DNA from: Planctomycetota bacterium
Lineage (GTDB): Bacteria; Planctomycetota; SZUA-567
NCBI GenBank assembly: GCA_031270685.1
Contig: JAISXA010000250.1
Span: 1-35,345, forward strand
DNA: 35,345 bases
Direction of reading: 5' to 3'
The stretch's first letter is position 1; each line of letters opens with the position of its first letter. Below, piece by piece: positions 20,026 through 30,216 of this stretch. The position numbers and the translations under genes were made by a program. The notes under the pieces are model-generated. The model ran no database searches, was not told the DNA's origin, and saw only the letters and a program-made list of their open reading frames with translations.

Positions 20026-22233
20026 TCATCCCGTTCCCTTGAACAGGTGGAATATGTCGTAGCCGGTCACCGTGAGCATCAGCGTCAGCAGACAGACCAA
20101 GCCCACCCATTGCGCCGCCTCGCGCACGATCCGCGGGGTGGGACGGCCGATGATCCACTCGACCAGCAGGAATGCGAGATGGCCGCCGTCCAGCACCGGG
20201 AAGGGCAGCAGGTTGCACACCCCGAGATTGACGCTGATGAGGGCGACTATGTAAAGGAAGTAGGCGAAACCGCGATCGTCGGCGATCTTGATGATGCGGA
20301 ACAATTGCACCGGGCCGCCGATCGCGTCCAGCGGAAGGGCGCGGACGACCAGTTTGTGGATGACGCGATAAACCATGAGCGAGAGGTCCACCCATTTCCG
20401 CCCGGCGGCCGCGACCGCGGGGAGGAACGGGAGGGGAACGACGGTTTCGGCGGTTTTCAGCGATACGGGAAGCCTGCTTCTGAGGCCGGCGGCGAGCGGC
20501 GCGTCCATAACGGATTCGGGGGTTTTCGCGGTCAGCCGCTTGACCGCGAATCCGCCCTTGCCGTCGGGAAACGCCAGGCCCAGGGTAACCGCGGCGAGAT
20601 CCGGGGAATAATGGAGCATCGACAATCTGCCGCCCCGCAGGCTCGCCAGGCCGCCGAGTTCGCGGTCCGCGAAGCTGTCCGGCTCGACGGCGACCACCGG
20701 CCCCTGGGCGAGATCGACGCCGAGCATCGGACGGCGGTATTCGTCCAGAATGCGCGGCGCGATTTCGATGACCAGGTTGGCGTCCCGCAGCTCCGGAATC
20801 GGGTCGCGGAACCCCCCGTCCTCCGCCGGCCGCTGCACATAATAGCGAACCTTTTCCGATGCCGCGTCCTCGACCAGCTCGCGGAGCGACATGCCGTCGG
20901 GAAGCGGGCGGTCGTTGATGCCGACCAGGCGGTCCCCGGGGCGGAGCACGCCGTCGGAGGGAGAGTCTGGCCGCACGCCGTCGACGCGGAAGCCGCCGTC
21001 GCCCTCCATGCCGCCGACGACGCCAAGGAGCGAATCCGTCTCCGGATCCGCCGCCGCCGATCCCGGCATGAATTCGGGCCTGACGATGGCGAATTTTTCC
21101 TTGTCGTCGTGGATGAAATTGAGCTTGACGCAGCGCAGGGCCGAACTGTTCACCACCTCCTGGAAATCCTTCACCCGGGAGAAGCGCAACGGCCCGGGAT
21201 CATCGGGGCGCCGATAGGCGACCACCAGGTCGCCCGGGCGGAACCCCGCCTGGTCCGCCGGACCGCCCGCCATTACGTTGAGGATGTTGATGCCGACCCG
21301 CAGTCCCATATCCCATTCGCCGTACGTTTCGAGCGGCACGCGGACGTCTCGGAGCGCCTGGTCGCGGCCGTCGCGGATGGTGAGGTCGACCATTTTCCCC
21401 GGCTGATTTTCGAGCATTCCGGGGAGCAGATGGCCCATGCTTTCCGGAATTTCGACGCCGTTCACGGCAAGGATTTCGTCGCCGACCGCGATCTTCCCCT
21501 TCAACGTTTCGGCGAAGGCGGGATCGTCGACGACCCCGGCGATGACGCGGGAGCGCGCCGGTTCCGCGCCGATGGTGTTGAGGTTGCCCCGGAGGGCGCT
21601 CGCCCTGCCCTTGACCCGGAAAACAAGCTCTTCCACTCCTCCTTCCGGAACCGCCCTGGCGACCCGGATGTCCACCTCGCCGCCGGCCCCGGAAAGGGCC
21701 ACCGCCTCGGCGGCCTCCTCGAAGGATTCGACCCCCTTCCCGTTCACCGCCAGGATCCGGTCGCCGGATTTAAGCCCGTGGACGGCGGCGGGGCCGGTAG
21801 GATCGAGCGCGCCCAGCGTGGCGGGAATGAAGGGAATGCCGTACCTATAGGCGGCGACGAGCACCAGGAACCCGAAGATGAAGTTCAAGATCACGCCGCC
21901 GGCGAAGACCAGCGCCCGCGCCCGGAGGGGCTTTGAATACAGCTCGTCCGGCGCGCCGGTTCGCTGTTCCTTGCGGGGATCGTCGTTCTGCCCGGCCAGC
22001 GCGCAATAACCGCCCAGCGGGAGAATGCCGATGCCGTACACGGCGCCCCGGTATTCCTTCTTGAGGGCGAGCCCGAAAATGTCGAACCCGATGAAAAACC
22101 GCTCGACCCTGACTCCGGTGAGGATCGCCGCCAGATAATGGCCCAGTTCGTGAACGAAGATCAGCACGGAAAACGCGACCACCACCACCGCGATCTGGGG
22201 GATGGCGCCAAGAATTGAGGCGAGGTAGCTCAT
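20026..22233 (-). CDS. rseP: Site-2 protease (RseP/M50 family), enlarged 735-aa form with apparently four PDZ-like modules
   Basis: FVHELGHYLAA zinc motif and NLLPFPVLDGGHL. Four GDxIlavNg-like segments between the catalytic halves. Confidence 0.92.
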   Translation of the reverse strand: MSYLASILGAIPQIAVVVVAFSVLIFVHELGHYLAAILTGVRVERFFIGFDIFGLALKKEYRGAVYGIGILPLGGYCALAGQNDDPRKEQRTGAPDELYSKPLRARALVFAGGVILNFIFGFLVLVAAYRYGIPFIPATLGALDPTGPAAVHGLKSGDRILAVNGKGVESFEEAAEAVALSGAGGEVDIRVARAVPEGGVEELVFRVKGRASALRGNLNTIGAEPARSRVIAGVVDDPAFAETLKGKIAVGDEILAVNGVEIPESMGHLLPGMLENQPGKMVDLTIRDGRDQALRDVRVPLETYGEWDMGLRVGINILNVMAGGPADQAGFRPGDLVVAYRRPDDPGPLRFSRVKDFQEVVNSSALRCVKLNFIHDDKEKFAIVRPEFMPGSAAADPETDSLLGVVGGMEGDGGFRVDGVRPDSPSDGVLRPGDRLVGINDRPLPDGMSLRELVEDAASEKVRYYVQRPAEDGGFRDPIPELRDANLVIEIAPRILDEYRRPMLGVDLAQGPVVAVEPDSFADRELGGLASLRGGRLSMLHYSPDLAAVTLGLAFPDGKGGFAVKRLTAKTPESVMDAPLAAGLRSRLPVSLKTAETVVPLPFLPAVAAAGRKWVDLSLMVYRVIHKLVVRALPLDAIGGPVQLFRIIKIADDRGFAYFLYIVALISVNLGVCNLLPFPVLDGGHLAFLLVEWIIGRPTPRIVREAAQWVGLVCLLTLMLTVTGYDIFHLFKGTG

Positions 22234-22372
22234 TATGCGACGTTTCCTTCAAAAGACCGCCAAAAGACCGCTTTTCGGCGAAGCCGGACCTGTGACCAGT
22301 TCAGTTGCCGGCGGCGGTCAAAGCGGCATATTGTACCCGAACGGCGGACACCGGAAAAGAAGATTCACGCTC

Positions 22373-23518
22373 TCATAAGCTGCCGCGCGCGAATTCGTCC
22401 ACGAACGCGGCGGCGCGCGCATGAAGATCGAGTATTTCGTCGAGGCTTGCCGGTTCGCCTCCCTGCTCGCGTTCCAAGGCGTGCGCCACCGCCGGCGCGA
22501 TCCCGGAAAAGCGCAACTTCCTTTTCAAAAAGAGACTTACGGCGCGCTCGTTGGCGGCGTTGAAGCACGCGGCGCCGCGATCGCCCGCTTTTCCGGCATC
22601 CACCCCCATGGAGAGGAGGGGAAACGCCTCGTTGCGCGGTTCCTCAAAAGTAAGCTGTCGGAATTCCAGGGGATTCAGTCGTGGAAGATCGTTTTCCCCG
22701 ACTTGAGGGTGGAAAAGCGCATAGTGGGCGGCCAGCCGCATGTCGGCGCGGCCAAGGTGCGCCAGCCATGATCCGTCCCTGAACTCGACCATCCCGTGAA
22801 TCGCGGACTGTGGATGCACCAGCACGAGAATGCGCTGGTAGGGCATGGAGAAAAGATGGTGCGCTTCCATGACCTCGAGCGCCTTGTTCGCCAGGGTGGC
22901 GGAGTCGACGCTGATCTTGGGCCCCATTTTCCATATCGGGTGGTTCAACGCGTCTTCCGGCGTCGCTTCCGCGATCCGCTCGACCGGCCAGGTCCGAAAC
23001 GGGCCGCCGCTGGCGGTGAGCGCCAGGCGCTCCACCGCGTCGGGATCGCGATCGCGGAGGCATTGATGCAATGCGGAGTGTTCGGAATCGAGGGGAATGA
23101 CCTCCGCCCCATTAGCGGCGGCGAGGGCGAGGAACAGCGAACCGGCCGACGCCAAAACCTCCTTGTTGGCGAGGAGAATCCGCAGTCCGCGACGCGCGGC
23201 GGCGAAGGCGACGGGCAGGCCGGCGGCGCCCGAAATGGCGAGGACCGCGACGTCGGCGGCGACCGCGTCGAGAAGGTCCTGGTTCGCCCCGGCGCCGTGA
23301 AAAAAACGCCGGTCCGGGAATTCGCGGCCGGCGGCGGCGCCGCCGTCCGCCAGCGCCAGGGCGGCGCCGGGGAACTCGGCGGCGAGAGCAAGGAATTTCG
23401 CGCCTCCCCCGCCCGCCGCGAGCCCGATTACCTCGAAGCGGTCCGGATTGGCGCGCAACACCGCGAGCACGCTGTCCGCCACCGAACCGGTCGCCCCGAA
23501 CACCGCCACCCGTTTCAT
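22373..23518 (-). CDS. dxr: 1-deoxy-D-xylulose 5-phosphate reductoisomerase
   Basis: GATGSVADSVLAVLRANPDRFEVIGLAAG, LANKEVLASAG, PLDSEHSALHQCL, LTASGGPFRT, NHPIWKMGPKISVDSATLANKALEVMEAHHLF. Confidence 0.96.
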   Translation of the reverse strand: MKRVAVFGATGSVADSVLAVLRANPDRFEVIGLAAGGGGAKFLALAAEFPGAALALADGGAAAGREFPDRRFFHGAGANQDLLDAVAADVAVLAISGAAGLPVAFAAARRGLRILLANKEVLASAGSLFLALAAANGAEVIPLDSEHSALHQCLRDRDPDAVERLALTASGGPFRTWPVERIAEATPEDALNHPIWKMGPKISVDSATLANKALEVMEAHHLFSMPYQRILVLVHPQSAIHGMVEFRDGSWLAHLGRADMRLAAHYALFHPQVGENDLPRLNPLEFRQLTFEEPRNEAFPLLSMGVDAGKAGDRGAACFNAANERAVSLFLKRKLRFSGIAPAVAHALEREQGGEPASLDEILDLHARAAAFVDEFARGSL

Positions 23519-24891
23519 GCGGACAGCCTCTTTTTCCACCTGGCGATCGCCCTGCCCACTTCGCGGACGCCGGACCCGCCGGCGGAAACGTAGCTCCCGG
23601 GCGTTTTCGCCGGATCGAGCCGGCGGAACACGTCCGCCTCGAACAGCGGCGAAACGGAGAGCATTTCGTCGAGGGTCAGGCCGCCCAGCCCGCGGCCGCT
23701 GTCCTCCGCCAGCCGCACCAGCCTGCCGGACGCCTCGTGCGCGGAACGGAACGCCAGGCCGCGCTCGACCAGGTATTCGGCGAGAACGGTGGCGTCGAGG
23801 AACCCGTCCCCGAGCATCGCCGCCGCGATCGCGCGGTCGAAGGCGAGCGTCGGCAGGAACAGGGCGAGGCTTTCAAGCACGAGGTCGACGGTCCCGACCG
23901 CGTCGAACAACGGTTCCTTGTCCTCCTGAAGATCCTTGTTGTAGGTCATGGGCAGGCCCTTGAGCAGCGTCAGCAGCGCGACCAGCGCCCCGAAGACCCG
24001 CGCGCTCTTGCCCCGGGCCAATTCAAGCAGGTCGGGATTGCGCTTCTGCGGCATGAGCGAGCTTCCGGTCGACCAGGCGTCGTCCAGCCTGGCCAGCCGC
24101 CATTCCGACGACGTCCACAGGATCGCGTCCTCGGCGAGGCGGCTCGCGTGCACCGCCGCGAGCGACAGGCAAGCCAGCGTCTCGACGACGAAATCGCGGT
24201 CGGAGACCGCGTCCATGGAGTTTTCGCACAAGCCGTCGAAGCCGAGTTCCCGGCGGACGAATTCGCGGTCGATGGGAAGGGTGGTCCCGGCCAGCGCCCC
24301 GGACCCGAGCGGAAGCCGGTTGGTGCGGACCCGGCAATCGCGAAGGCGCTCGCGATCGCGGGAAAACATCTCCACGTAGGCGAGCAGGTGATGGGCGAGC
24401 AGCACCGGCTGGGCGCGCTGGAGATGGGTGAACCCCGGCAGCACGACGTCCTTTTCGCGCTCGGCGACGGAAACCAGCGCCCGCATGACGTCCAGCAGGC
24501 GGCCGGAAATCGCGTCCTGCTTGTCGCGCGTCCACAACCGCAGATCGGTCGCCACCTGGTCGTTCCTGGAGCGGGCGGTATGGAGTTTTTTCGCCGGCTC
24601 GCCGACGCGGCGGGTAAGCTCCGCCTCCACCGCCATATGGATGTCCTCGTCGTCCTCCCCGAACGGATCCTTTCCCGCTTTCACGGCGGCGAGAATCGAC
24701 TTCAGACCCCCGGCGATCGCCCGGTGATCCCTTTTCGAAAGCAGGCCGACCTTCAGCAACATCGCCGCATGCGCCAAGCTGCCCCGGATATCCACCTCGG
24801 CCAGCTCCCGGTCGAACGGCAGGGACTGGTTGATCTTTTCCATGACCGGATGCGTGGCGGCATTGAACCGCCCCTTCCATAACTTTGCCAC
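23515..24891 (-). CDS. argH: Argininosuccinate lyase
   Basis: KLWKGRFNAATHPVMEKINQSLPFD, TARSRNDQVATDLRLW, GSSLMPQKRNPD. Probable GTG start at 24891 by family N-terminus. Stop overlaps dxr ATG. Confidence 0.95.
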   Translation of the reverse strand: MAKLWKGRFNAATHPVMEKINQSLPFDRELAEVDIRGSLAHAAMLLKVGLLSKRDHRAIAGGLKSILAAVKAGKDPFGEDDEDIHMAVEAELTRRVGEPAKKLHTARSRNDQVATDLRLWTRDKQDAISGRLLDVMRALVSVAEREKDVVLPGFTHLQRAQPVLLAHHLLAYVEMFSRDRERLRDCRVRTNRLPLGSGALAGTTLPIDREFVRRELGFDGLCENSMDAVSDRDFVVETLACLSLAAVHASRLAEDAILWTSSEWRLARLDDAWSTGSSLMPQKRNPDLLELARGKSARVFGALVALLTLLKGLPMTYNKDLQEDKEPLFDAVGTVDLVLESLALFLPTLAFDRAIAAAMLGDGFLDATVLAEYLVERGLAFRSAHEASGRLVRLAEDSGRGLGGLTLDEMLSVSPLFEADVFRRLDPAKTPGSYVSAGGSGVREVGRAIARWKKRLSA

Positions 24892-24974
24892 GGGATGGTC
24901 TCCAAACGGCCAAAGACTCAATTGGCAAAACTCGCAACCCTTGCGGACACGCGCGGTTTTGTTTTTGCAAAGCG

Positions 24975-24994
24975 GCGATCGGCGGTTAAATCGC
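24975..24994. repeat. Hairpin-family unit: GCGAT-[CGGCGGTTAA]-ATCGC upstream of argH
   Basis: Same GGCGGTT loop with a short (5-bp) stem. Confidence 0.45.
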
Positions 24995-25071
24995 TCTTTC
25001 GCGGAATTTCCGATCTTCACACATCCCCGCCCTCCGCGCAAGGACAATTCGCCGCCGGAAAAACGCGGCCA

Positions 25072-25100
25072 TTGTGCGGCGCGCCGCAAACGGCTATAAT
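25072..25100 (+). promoter_or_regulatory. Putative promoter TTGTGC-(17)-TATAAT
   Basis: Consensus -10 at 25095-25100 upstream of the 25219 gene. Confidence 0.45.
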
Positions 25101-25218
25101 GTCGAACCCGAACAATCGGTCGGCGACATGGCCGCCCCGCGCCCATGGACGTCCGGAGTTCGCCGCCGCGCCGGCTCCCCGCCATGACGGGAAGCCGTGA
25201 ATTTTGTATTGGAGACCA

Positions 25219-25680
25219 ATGCCGCAGGGTAACGGAAACGTCCCTCCCGGGGCGGAAGGCGAAAAAACGGCCGCCCCCGCCCATGCGTCATGGGGAATAA
25301 TCGCGCTGCTGACGGCCGCGAGTTTCGCGCTCGCGTTCGGGCTGGCCTGGCGCCTGTTCGGCGGGCGGCCGGACGCGCCCGCCGCGCCGCCCGCCCGGGC
25401 CATCCGCGCCGCCGATCTGCGGCCGTTCATGGCCGCGGTTCGCGCCGAGGATTATCCGCTCATGTCGAAGCTGGGCGGCGAGCTTTTCACCGCGGGGTCG
25501 AAAATCCTCGACCGGGAAACCGCGCTTTCGGAGTTCGCGGTCGACAGCTTCCCGCCGCATCAGGTGTACGCCTTTTACACCGCGCTGAAGGACGGGACCG
25601 TGTACCGGGTCCTGCTTACGCTCGACCGCGAGGACCGGGTGGCGTCGTTCCTCGCCGAGGACATGCCGGTGGTCCCGTGA
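25219..25680 (+). CDS. Hypothetical protein with N-terminal transmembrane segment
   Basis: MPQGNG...WGIIALLTAASFALAFGLAWRLFG. Codirectional with 25705. Confidence 0.65.
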   Translation: MPQGNGNVPPGAEGEKTAAPAHASWGIIALLTAASFALAFGLAWRLFGGRPDAPAAPPARAIRAADLRPFMAAVRAEDYPLMSKLGGELFTAGSKILDRETALSEFAVDSFPPHQVYAFYTALKDGTVYRVLLTLDREDRVASFLAEDMPVVP

Positions 25681-25704
25681 AGTGGACTTTTGAAGGAAAT
25701 CAAA

Positions 25705-27084
25705 ATGCCCTTTCTCGACGAAGCCGTCCGCCAAGCGCAAAACGCGGTGGAAACCAAGTTCCTGTTCCGCAAGCTCGGCCTCCCCTTCGACTTCGCGTCC
25801 GGCCCGGACGATTTCCCCTCCCGCAATTTCGCCGCCGCCAGGGAGACGCGCGTCGGCGAACCGAACCCGCATGGCCTGGGCGCCGGTTTTTCCCATTCCT
25901 GCCGCAATCACGCGCTTCTTTTCGACGGCTATCTGGCGCGGATTGAACTCGGCATCGAGACCCCCTCGGACGAAATGATCCTGGACCGGCTGATCGGCGG
26001 ACTGATCCGTCTGGCGACCATGGCCCCGAAATCCTTCCTGGTCGGCGGGCTCGCCGCCGACGGGCGCGGTTTCTACGGCGCCGCCGATTGGCGCAATCAC
26101 GCCGCCTGGAGCTTCGCCGCGCTGCGCGGCCACCAGACGGCGGCCATTTCCCCGGAAAGCCAGGAAAAATTCCGCTCCATCGCCGGCAAATGGCTCGAGC
26201 GGCTGAAGCGCGACCAATACCGGGTTCTTTCCGTGGACGGCAAGCCTTCCCCGGACGGGGATCTTTCCGCCGACAATCCCCTTATCGGCCCGGTCTATCT
26301 CGCGATCCTGCTCGCCGGCGCCCTGGCGGGCGGCGACCCGGAGGCGCTGGCGCTCTATGCGGCCGCCGCCTCGCCCGGGGGCTCCGCGCGCCTGTCCCCC
26401 GCGCCGGAGGACTGGTCCGGCGCCGACGACGCGATGCTCTGGCGCCAAGTCGGGTTGTCGGTCGTCGCCAAGCACGATCCGGACCCCGACCGGGCCGCGA
26501 CCGCCAAAAAGCGCATGGCGGAAAGCGCCCGTTCCGCGCTGCGCGGCATCGGGCGCTGGCGTGAATGGGACGACTCGCTGCTCGGCGTCGACGTCGACCT
26601 GAATTGGCGCGACCGCCCGCGCGCGCCCGAGGCGGAAACCGGCGGACTTGGCTTCCGGCCCCACCAATCGTGGGAGCGCATCGCCCGGGAGCGGGCGATT
26701 CACGACGCCCTCGCGTCGATGCTGATCGTCCTGCTCGCCGGGGACCGGGAGCTTGCCGAAGCCGCCGAACCGGAGATCGGGGCCTGCATCGGAGGCATCC
26801 CCTGGAACGGCATGGTCTGGCTCGACGCCGTCGCGCCGCTTATCGCGATACACGCCCGGGGCGCGGAGCTGGAGTTGTGGGACCGCGGTCTGTACGCCGC
26901 GCGCCGCGTCGAAGACCAGGCCGAAGTCTCGATCGCCGCGAAGTATCTCGAACCCGCTTACGACCGGGACCACCCCGACCAGGCCGGGCACCGCGCCCCG
27001 CCGCCCGGCAAGGCCGGAAGGAACGACCCCGCCAAACCGGAGCCCGGCGCCAGACGCAAAAAAAGAAAGCGGCGGAAAGCATGA
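25705..27084 (+). CDS. Hypothetical protein, helical, with Lys/Arg-rich tail
   Basis: [21 protein letters not shown]...[15 protein letters not shown] follows the AGTGGACTTTTGAAGGAAATCAAA box (SD GAAGGA). Stop overlaps the rfbB start. Confidence 0.8.
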   Translation: MPFLDEAVRQAQNAVETKFLFRKLGLPFDFASGPDDFPSRNFAAARETRVGEPNPHGLGAGFSHSCRNHALLFDGYLARIELGIETPSDEMILDRLIGGLIRLATMAPKSFLVGGLAADGRGFYGAADWRNHAAWSFAALRGHQTAAISPESQEKFRSIAGKWLERLKRDQYRVLSVDGKPSPDGDLSADNPLIGPVYLAILLAGALAGGDPEALALYAAAASPGGSARLSPAPEDWSGADDAMLWRQVGLSVVAKHDPDPDRAATAKKRMAESARSALRGIGRWREWDDSLLGVDVDLNWRDRPRAPEAETGGLGFRPHQSWERIARERAIHDALASMLIVLLAGDRELAEAAEPEIGACIGGIPWNGMVWLDAVAPLIAIHARGAELELWDRGLYAARRVEDQAEVSIAAKYLEPAYDRDHPDQAGHRAPPPGKAGRNDPAKPEPGARRKKRKRRKA

Positions 27085-28130
27085 ACATTCTCGTCACCGG
27101 CGGTTCGGGATTCATCGGTTCGGCGCTGTGCCGCCTTATCGCCCGGAACAGCCCGCACCGGGTGGTGAACTACGATCTCCTTACCTATGCGGCCAACCCG
27201 CTCTCCACCGCGGATTTGGCGGGCGCGGACAATTATGTTTTCGTGCGCGGGGACATTCGCGACGCGGACGCGCTGGCCCGGGTTTTCGCGCGGAGCCGGC
27301 CGGACGGGGTGATCCATCTCGCGGCCGAATCCCACGTCGACCGGTCGATAGACGGCCCGCGGGCGTTTCTCGACGCCAACGTGATCGGCTCTTATCGGCT
27401 CCTGCAGGCGGCGCGCGAATATCGGGATTCGGGAAGCGCTCCGGAAAATTTCAGGCTGGTGCACGTCTCCACCGACGAAGTTTTCGGGTCGCTCGGGCCG
27501 GAAGGGAAGTTCTCCGAAGCCACGCCCTATGACCCGAGTTCGCCCTATTCCGCGAGCAAGGCGGCGGCCGACCATCTGGCGCGGGCGTGGCGCCGCACCT
27601 ACGGCCTGCCGACCATCGTCACCAACTGCTCGAACAATTACGGACCGCGCCAGTTCCCGGAAAAGCTCGTGCCCCTCGTCATCCTCAACGCCGTCGAGGA
27701 GCGGCCGCTGCCGGTCTACGGCGACGGCATGAACGTGCGCGACTGGCTGTACGTCGAGGACCATGCGCGCGCGCTGCTGGCGGTACTGGAATCCGGGCGC
27801 GTCGGCGAAAGCTACAACATCGGGGGGGACGGGGAGATGACCAACCTCGAACTGGTGCGGGCGGTCTGCGCGGAGCTCGACCTTCGGCGGCCGCGCCGGG
27901 GCGGAAAACGCCACGCGGAGTTGATCGAGTTCGTCCGCGACCGGCCCGGGCACGACCGGCGCTACGCCATGGATTCGCGGAAGATCCGGCGCGAGCTCGG
28001 CTGGGCGCCGCGCGAAAGCTTCGCCGCCGGAATCGCGAAGACCGTCGACTGGTACCTGGAAAACGGGGCATGGCGCGCCGCGATCCCGGCGGCAAGCTAC
28101 CGCGCGCGCCTGGGGGGGGCGGAAACATGA
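27081..28130 (+). CDS. rfbB: dTDP-glucose 4,6-dehydratase
   Basis: [74 protein letters not shown]. Confidence 0.94.
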   Translation: MNILVTGGSGFIGSALCRLIARNSPHRVVNYDLLTYAANPLSTADLAGADNYVFVRGDIRDADALARVFARSRPDGVIHLAAESHVDRSIDGPRAFLDANVIGSYRLLQAAREYRDSGSAPENFRLVHVSTDEVFGSLGPEGKFSEATPYDPSSPYSASKAAADHLARAWRRTYGLPTIVTNCSNNYGPRQFPEKLVPLVILNAVEERPLPVYGDGMNVRDWLYVEDHARALLAVLESGRVGESYNIGGDGEMTNLELVRAVCAELDLRRPRRGGKRHAELIEFVRDRPGHDRRYAMDSRKIRRELGWAPRESFAAGIAKTVDWYLENGAWRAAIPAASYRARLGGAET

Positions 28131-28909
28131 GCTTGAGCCTCGAGCAATGGGCGGCGCTGGCGTTCACCGCCTTCATGCACGGATTCAACAAGACCGGAAT
28201 CCTCGGCTGCGCCATCGTCACCACCCCGCTGTTATTGATGTTCTTCTCCGCCGGCGAAACGCTCGGAATCGTGCTGCCGCTCCTGGTGCTGGCGGACATC
28301 CTCACCCTGCTGCTGCTCGGCAGGTCGGCGTGCTGGCCGTGCGTGCTGCGGGCGTTGCCGTGGGCGATCCTCGGCATCGGCGCCGGCTGGCTGCTGGCGC
28401 GGGAAACGGTGCGCATGGGCGGCGCCGGCGACCTTCTGCTGCGGAGGACGATCGCCGTCGTCCTGGTCGGCGTGGTCGCCGCAAGCTTCATTCAGCGCCG
28501 GCGGCGGAACAACCGACCCGCATCCGACGCGGGCGGGGCGGCGCCCGCGACGCCCCCGAAAACCTGGTTCGCCGCCGGCATGGGCATTCTCGGCGGCGTC
28601 ACCACCATGCTCGCCAACAACGGCGGCCCCGCCTGGGTCGCGTACCTGATGGCGGTCGGGCTTGGGCCGCGGCAGTTCCTGGGCACCGCCGCCTGGCTGT
28701 TTTTCATCCAGAACGCGGTCAAAATCCCGTTCGCGGCCAGCCTCGGCTTCATCAACGCCGACACGCTCCGCGCCAACCTCCCCCTGGCGCCGTTCGTGTT
28801 TCTCGGCGTGTTCACCGGAGGGCTGGCGGTCAAACGCCTGAGCCAGCCGTTTTTCGAACTGTTGACCCAGCTCATGGCGCTCGGCGGCGCCCTGTACCTG
28901 CTGGCGTGA
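28127..28909 (+). CDS. Sulfite exporter TauE/SafE family membrane protein
   Basis: [25 protein letters not shown] and [21 protein letters not shown]. Multi-TM. Confidence 0.85.
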   Translation: MSLSLEQWAALAFTAFMHGFNKTGILGCAIVTTPLLLMFFSAGETLGIVLPLLVLADILTLLLLGRSACWPCVLRALPWAILGIGAGWLLARETVRMGGAGDLLLRRTIAVVLVGVVAASFIQRRRRNNRPASDAGGAAPATPPKTWFAAGMGILGGVTTMLANNGGPAWVAYLMAVGLGPRQFLGTAAWLFFIQNAVKIPFAASLGFINADTLRANLPLAPFVFLGVFTGGLAVKRLSQPFFELLTQLMALGGALYLLA

Positions 28910-29026
28910 AAAATTCCCGGCCGCCCGCTTCCCGGGGCGGCAAAGGCGGCGGCCGGCCGCGCCTGGCGGCGCCCGCGGATTTTCCGGATCGCGCCCCGGG
29001 AAGCCGGGAACGGCGGGCGTCCGGAA

Positions 29027-30031
29027 TCATCCGCCGCCCGGCGGGGCGGCGCTTTCCCGCGCCACCAGTTCCGGGGGCAGGAGGATGTCGCCGCCGCCGG
29101 GGACGGTTTTTTGGGCGAGCAGCCGCAATGCCTCCCGGGCGATGTCGGCGTAGGGTTGGCGGACGGTCGTGAGCGGCGGATACATGTAGGAGCTTTGCGC
29201 CACATCGTCGGTGCCGACCAGCGAAATGTCCCCGGGGATGCGCAAACCCGCCTCGAAGACCGCCTGCATCGCGCCGAAGGCGAGCAGGTCGTTGGTGCAG
29301 TACACGGCGGTCGGCCGCGACGGCGAACGTTTGCGGATCAGGCGTTGCATGGCGTTCCTGCCGTCGGCGATGCGCGGCCCGCCCTCGACGATCGACGCCG
29401 GCCCGACCCCGACGCCGCGGCGCGCCGCCTCCGCGACAAATCCCCTGACCCGCCTCGCGAAGGGCAGGCTGCGCCGGTCTTCCATGACGCAGGCGAGGCG
29501 CCGGTGGCCAAGGGCCAGGAGGTGCCGGGCGGCGAGGACGCCCACGGCGGAATTGTCAACCATCACCGAACGGCGGTCGTCGCCCTCTTCCTGTTTTTCC
29601 AGAAAAACCAGGGGAATGGCCTTGCCGCCGGAAACGGTCAGGGAAGAGGCGCGCACCGCGCTGCGGCAGAGGAAGATGCCGTCCGCAAGCCTGCCGGACA
29701 GGAGCTTCAGGTAATGGTTCTCCGTTTCGATGCGGCCGTCGGTGTTGCAGAGGATGAGGCTGTAGCCGGCGCCGCTCGCCTCGCGCTCCATGTTCTTGGC
29801 CAGGGTCGCGTAGAAGGGGTTTTCGATGTCCGGAACCAGCAGGCCGAGCAACTTCGCGCTCCGCCGCTTGAGCGACCGCGCGGCGAGGTTGGGGCTGTAG
29901 CCGAGGCGGTCCACCGCCCACTGGATGCGGCGGCGGGTTTCGCCGGAGACCACGTCGAGATTGTTGACCGCCCGGCTGACCGTCGCGATGGACACTCCGG
30001 CCAGGCGCGCCACATCCTTGATGGAAGTCAT
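29027..30031 (-). CDS. LacI family transcriptional regulator
   Basis: MTSIKDVARLAGVSIATVSRAVNNLDVVSGETRRRIQWAVDRLGYSPNLAARSLK HTH, plus sugar-binding domain. Confidence 0.96.
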   Translation of the reverse strand: MTSIKDVARLAGVSIATVSRAVNNLDVVSGETRRRIQWAVDRLGYSPNLAARSLKRRSAKLLGLLVPDIENPFYATLAKNMEREASGAGYSLILCNTDGRIETENHYLKLLSGRLADGIFLCRSAVRASSLTVSGGKAIPLVFLEKQEEGDDRRSVMVDNSAVGVLAARHLLALGHRRLACVMEDRRSLPFARRVRGFVAEAARRGVGVGPASIVEGGPRIADGRNAMQRLIRKRSPSRPTAVYCTNDLLAFGAMQAVFEAGLRIPGDISLVGTDDVAQSSYMYPPLTTVRQPYADIAREALRLLAQKTVPGGGDILLPPELVARESAAPPGGG

Positions 30032-30089
30032 GATTGCCCGTTCAGCGCCGGGGGCGAAGCGCCGCTTCGACCTTTAGCGCCGAAGTTTC

Positions 30090-30118
30090 GCGAAACGGCG
30101 GTTAAACCGCCGCTTCGC
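30090..30118. repeat. Hairpin-family variant: near-perfect palindrome GCGAAACGGCGGTT/AAACCGCCGCTTCGC
   Basis: GGCGGTT joined to its inverse AACCGCC, flanked by GCGAA/TTCGC. Confidence 0.6.
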
Positions 30119-30167
30119 CGCCTCGCGAAAAGCGAAAACGCCCGCGCCGCTAAGGATCGTGATTGCC

Positions 30168-30205
30168 GCGAATTGGGCGTTCGGCGGTTTGAACGCCCAC
30201 TTCGC
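30168..30205. repeat. Hairpin-family unit: GCGAATTGGGCGTTC-[GGCGGTTT]-GAACGCCCACTTCGC
   Basis: 15-nt arms with one mismatch around loop GGCGGTTT, between rbsB-like and lacI genes. Confidence 0.8.
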
Positions 30206-30216
30206 GAATGTCCGGC

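Noticed and set aside
28910-29026. GC-rich inverted repeats between the TauE/SafE gene and lacI as a bidirectional terminator
   Set aside because: Short, overlapping low-complexity GC stems without T tracts; not specific enough.
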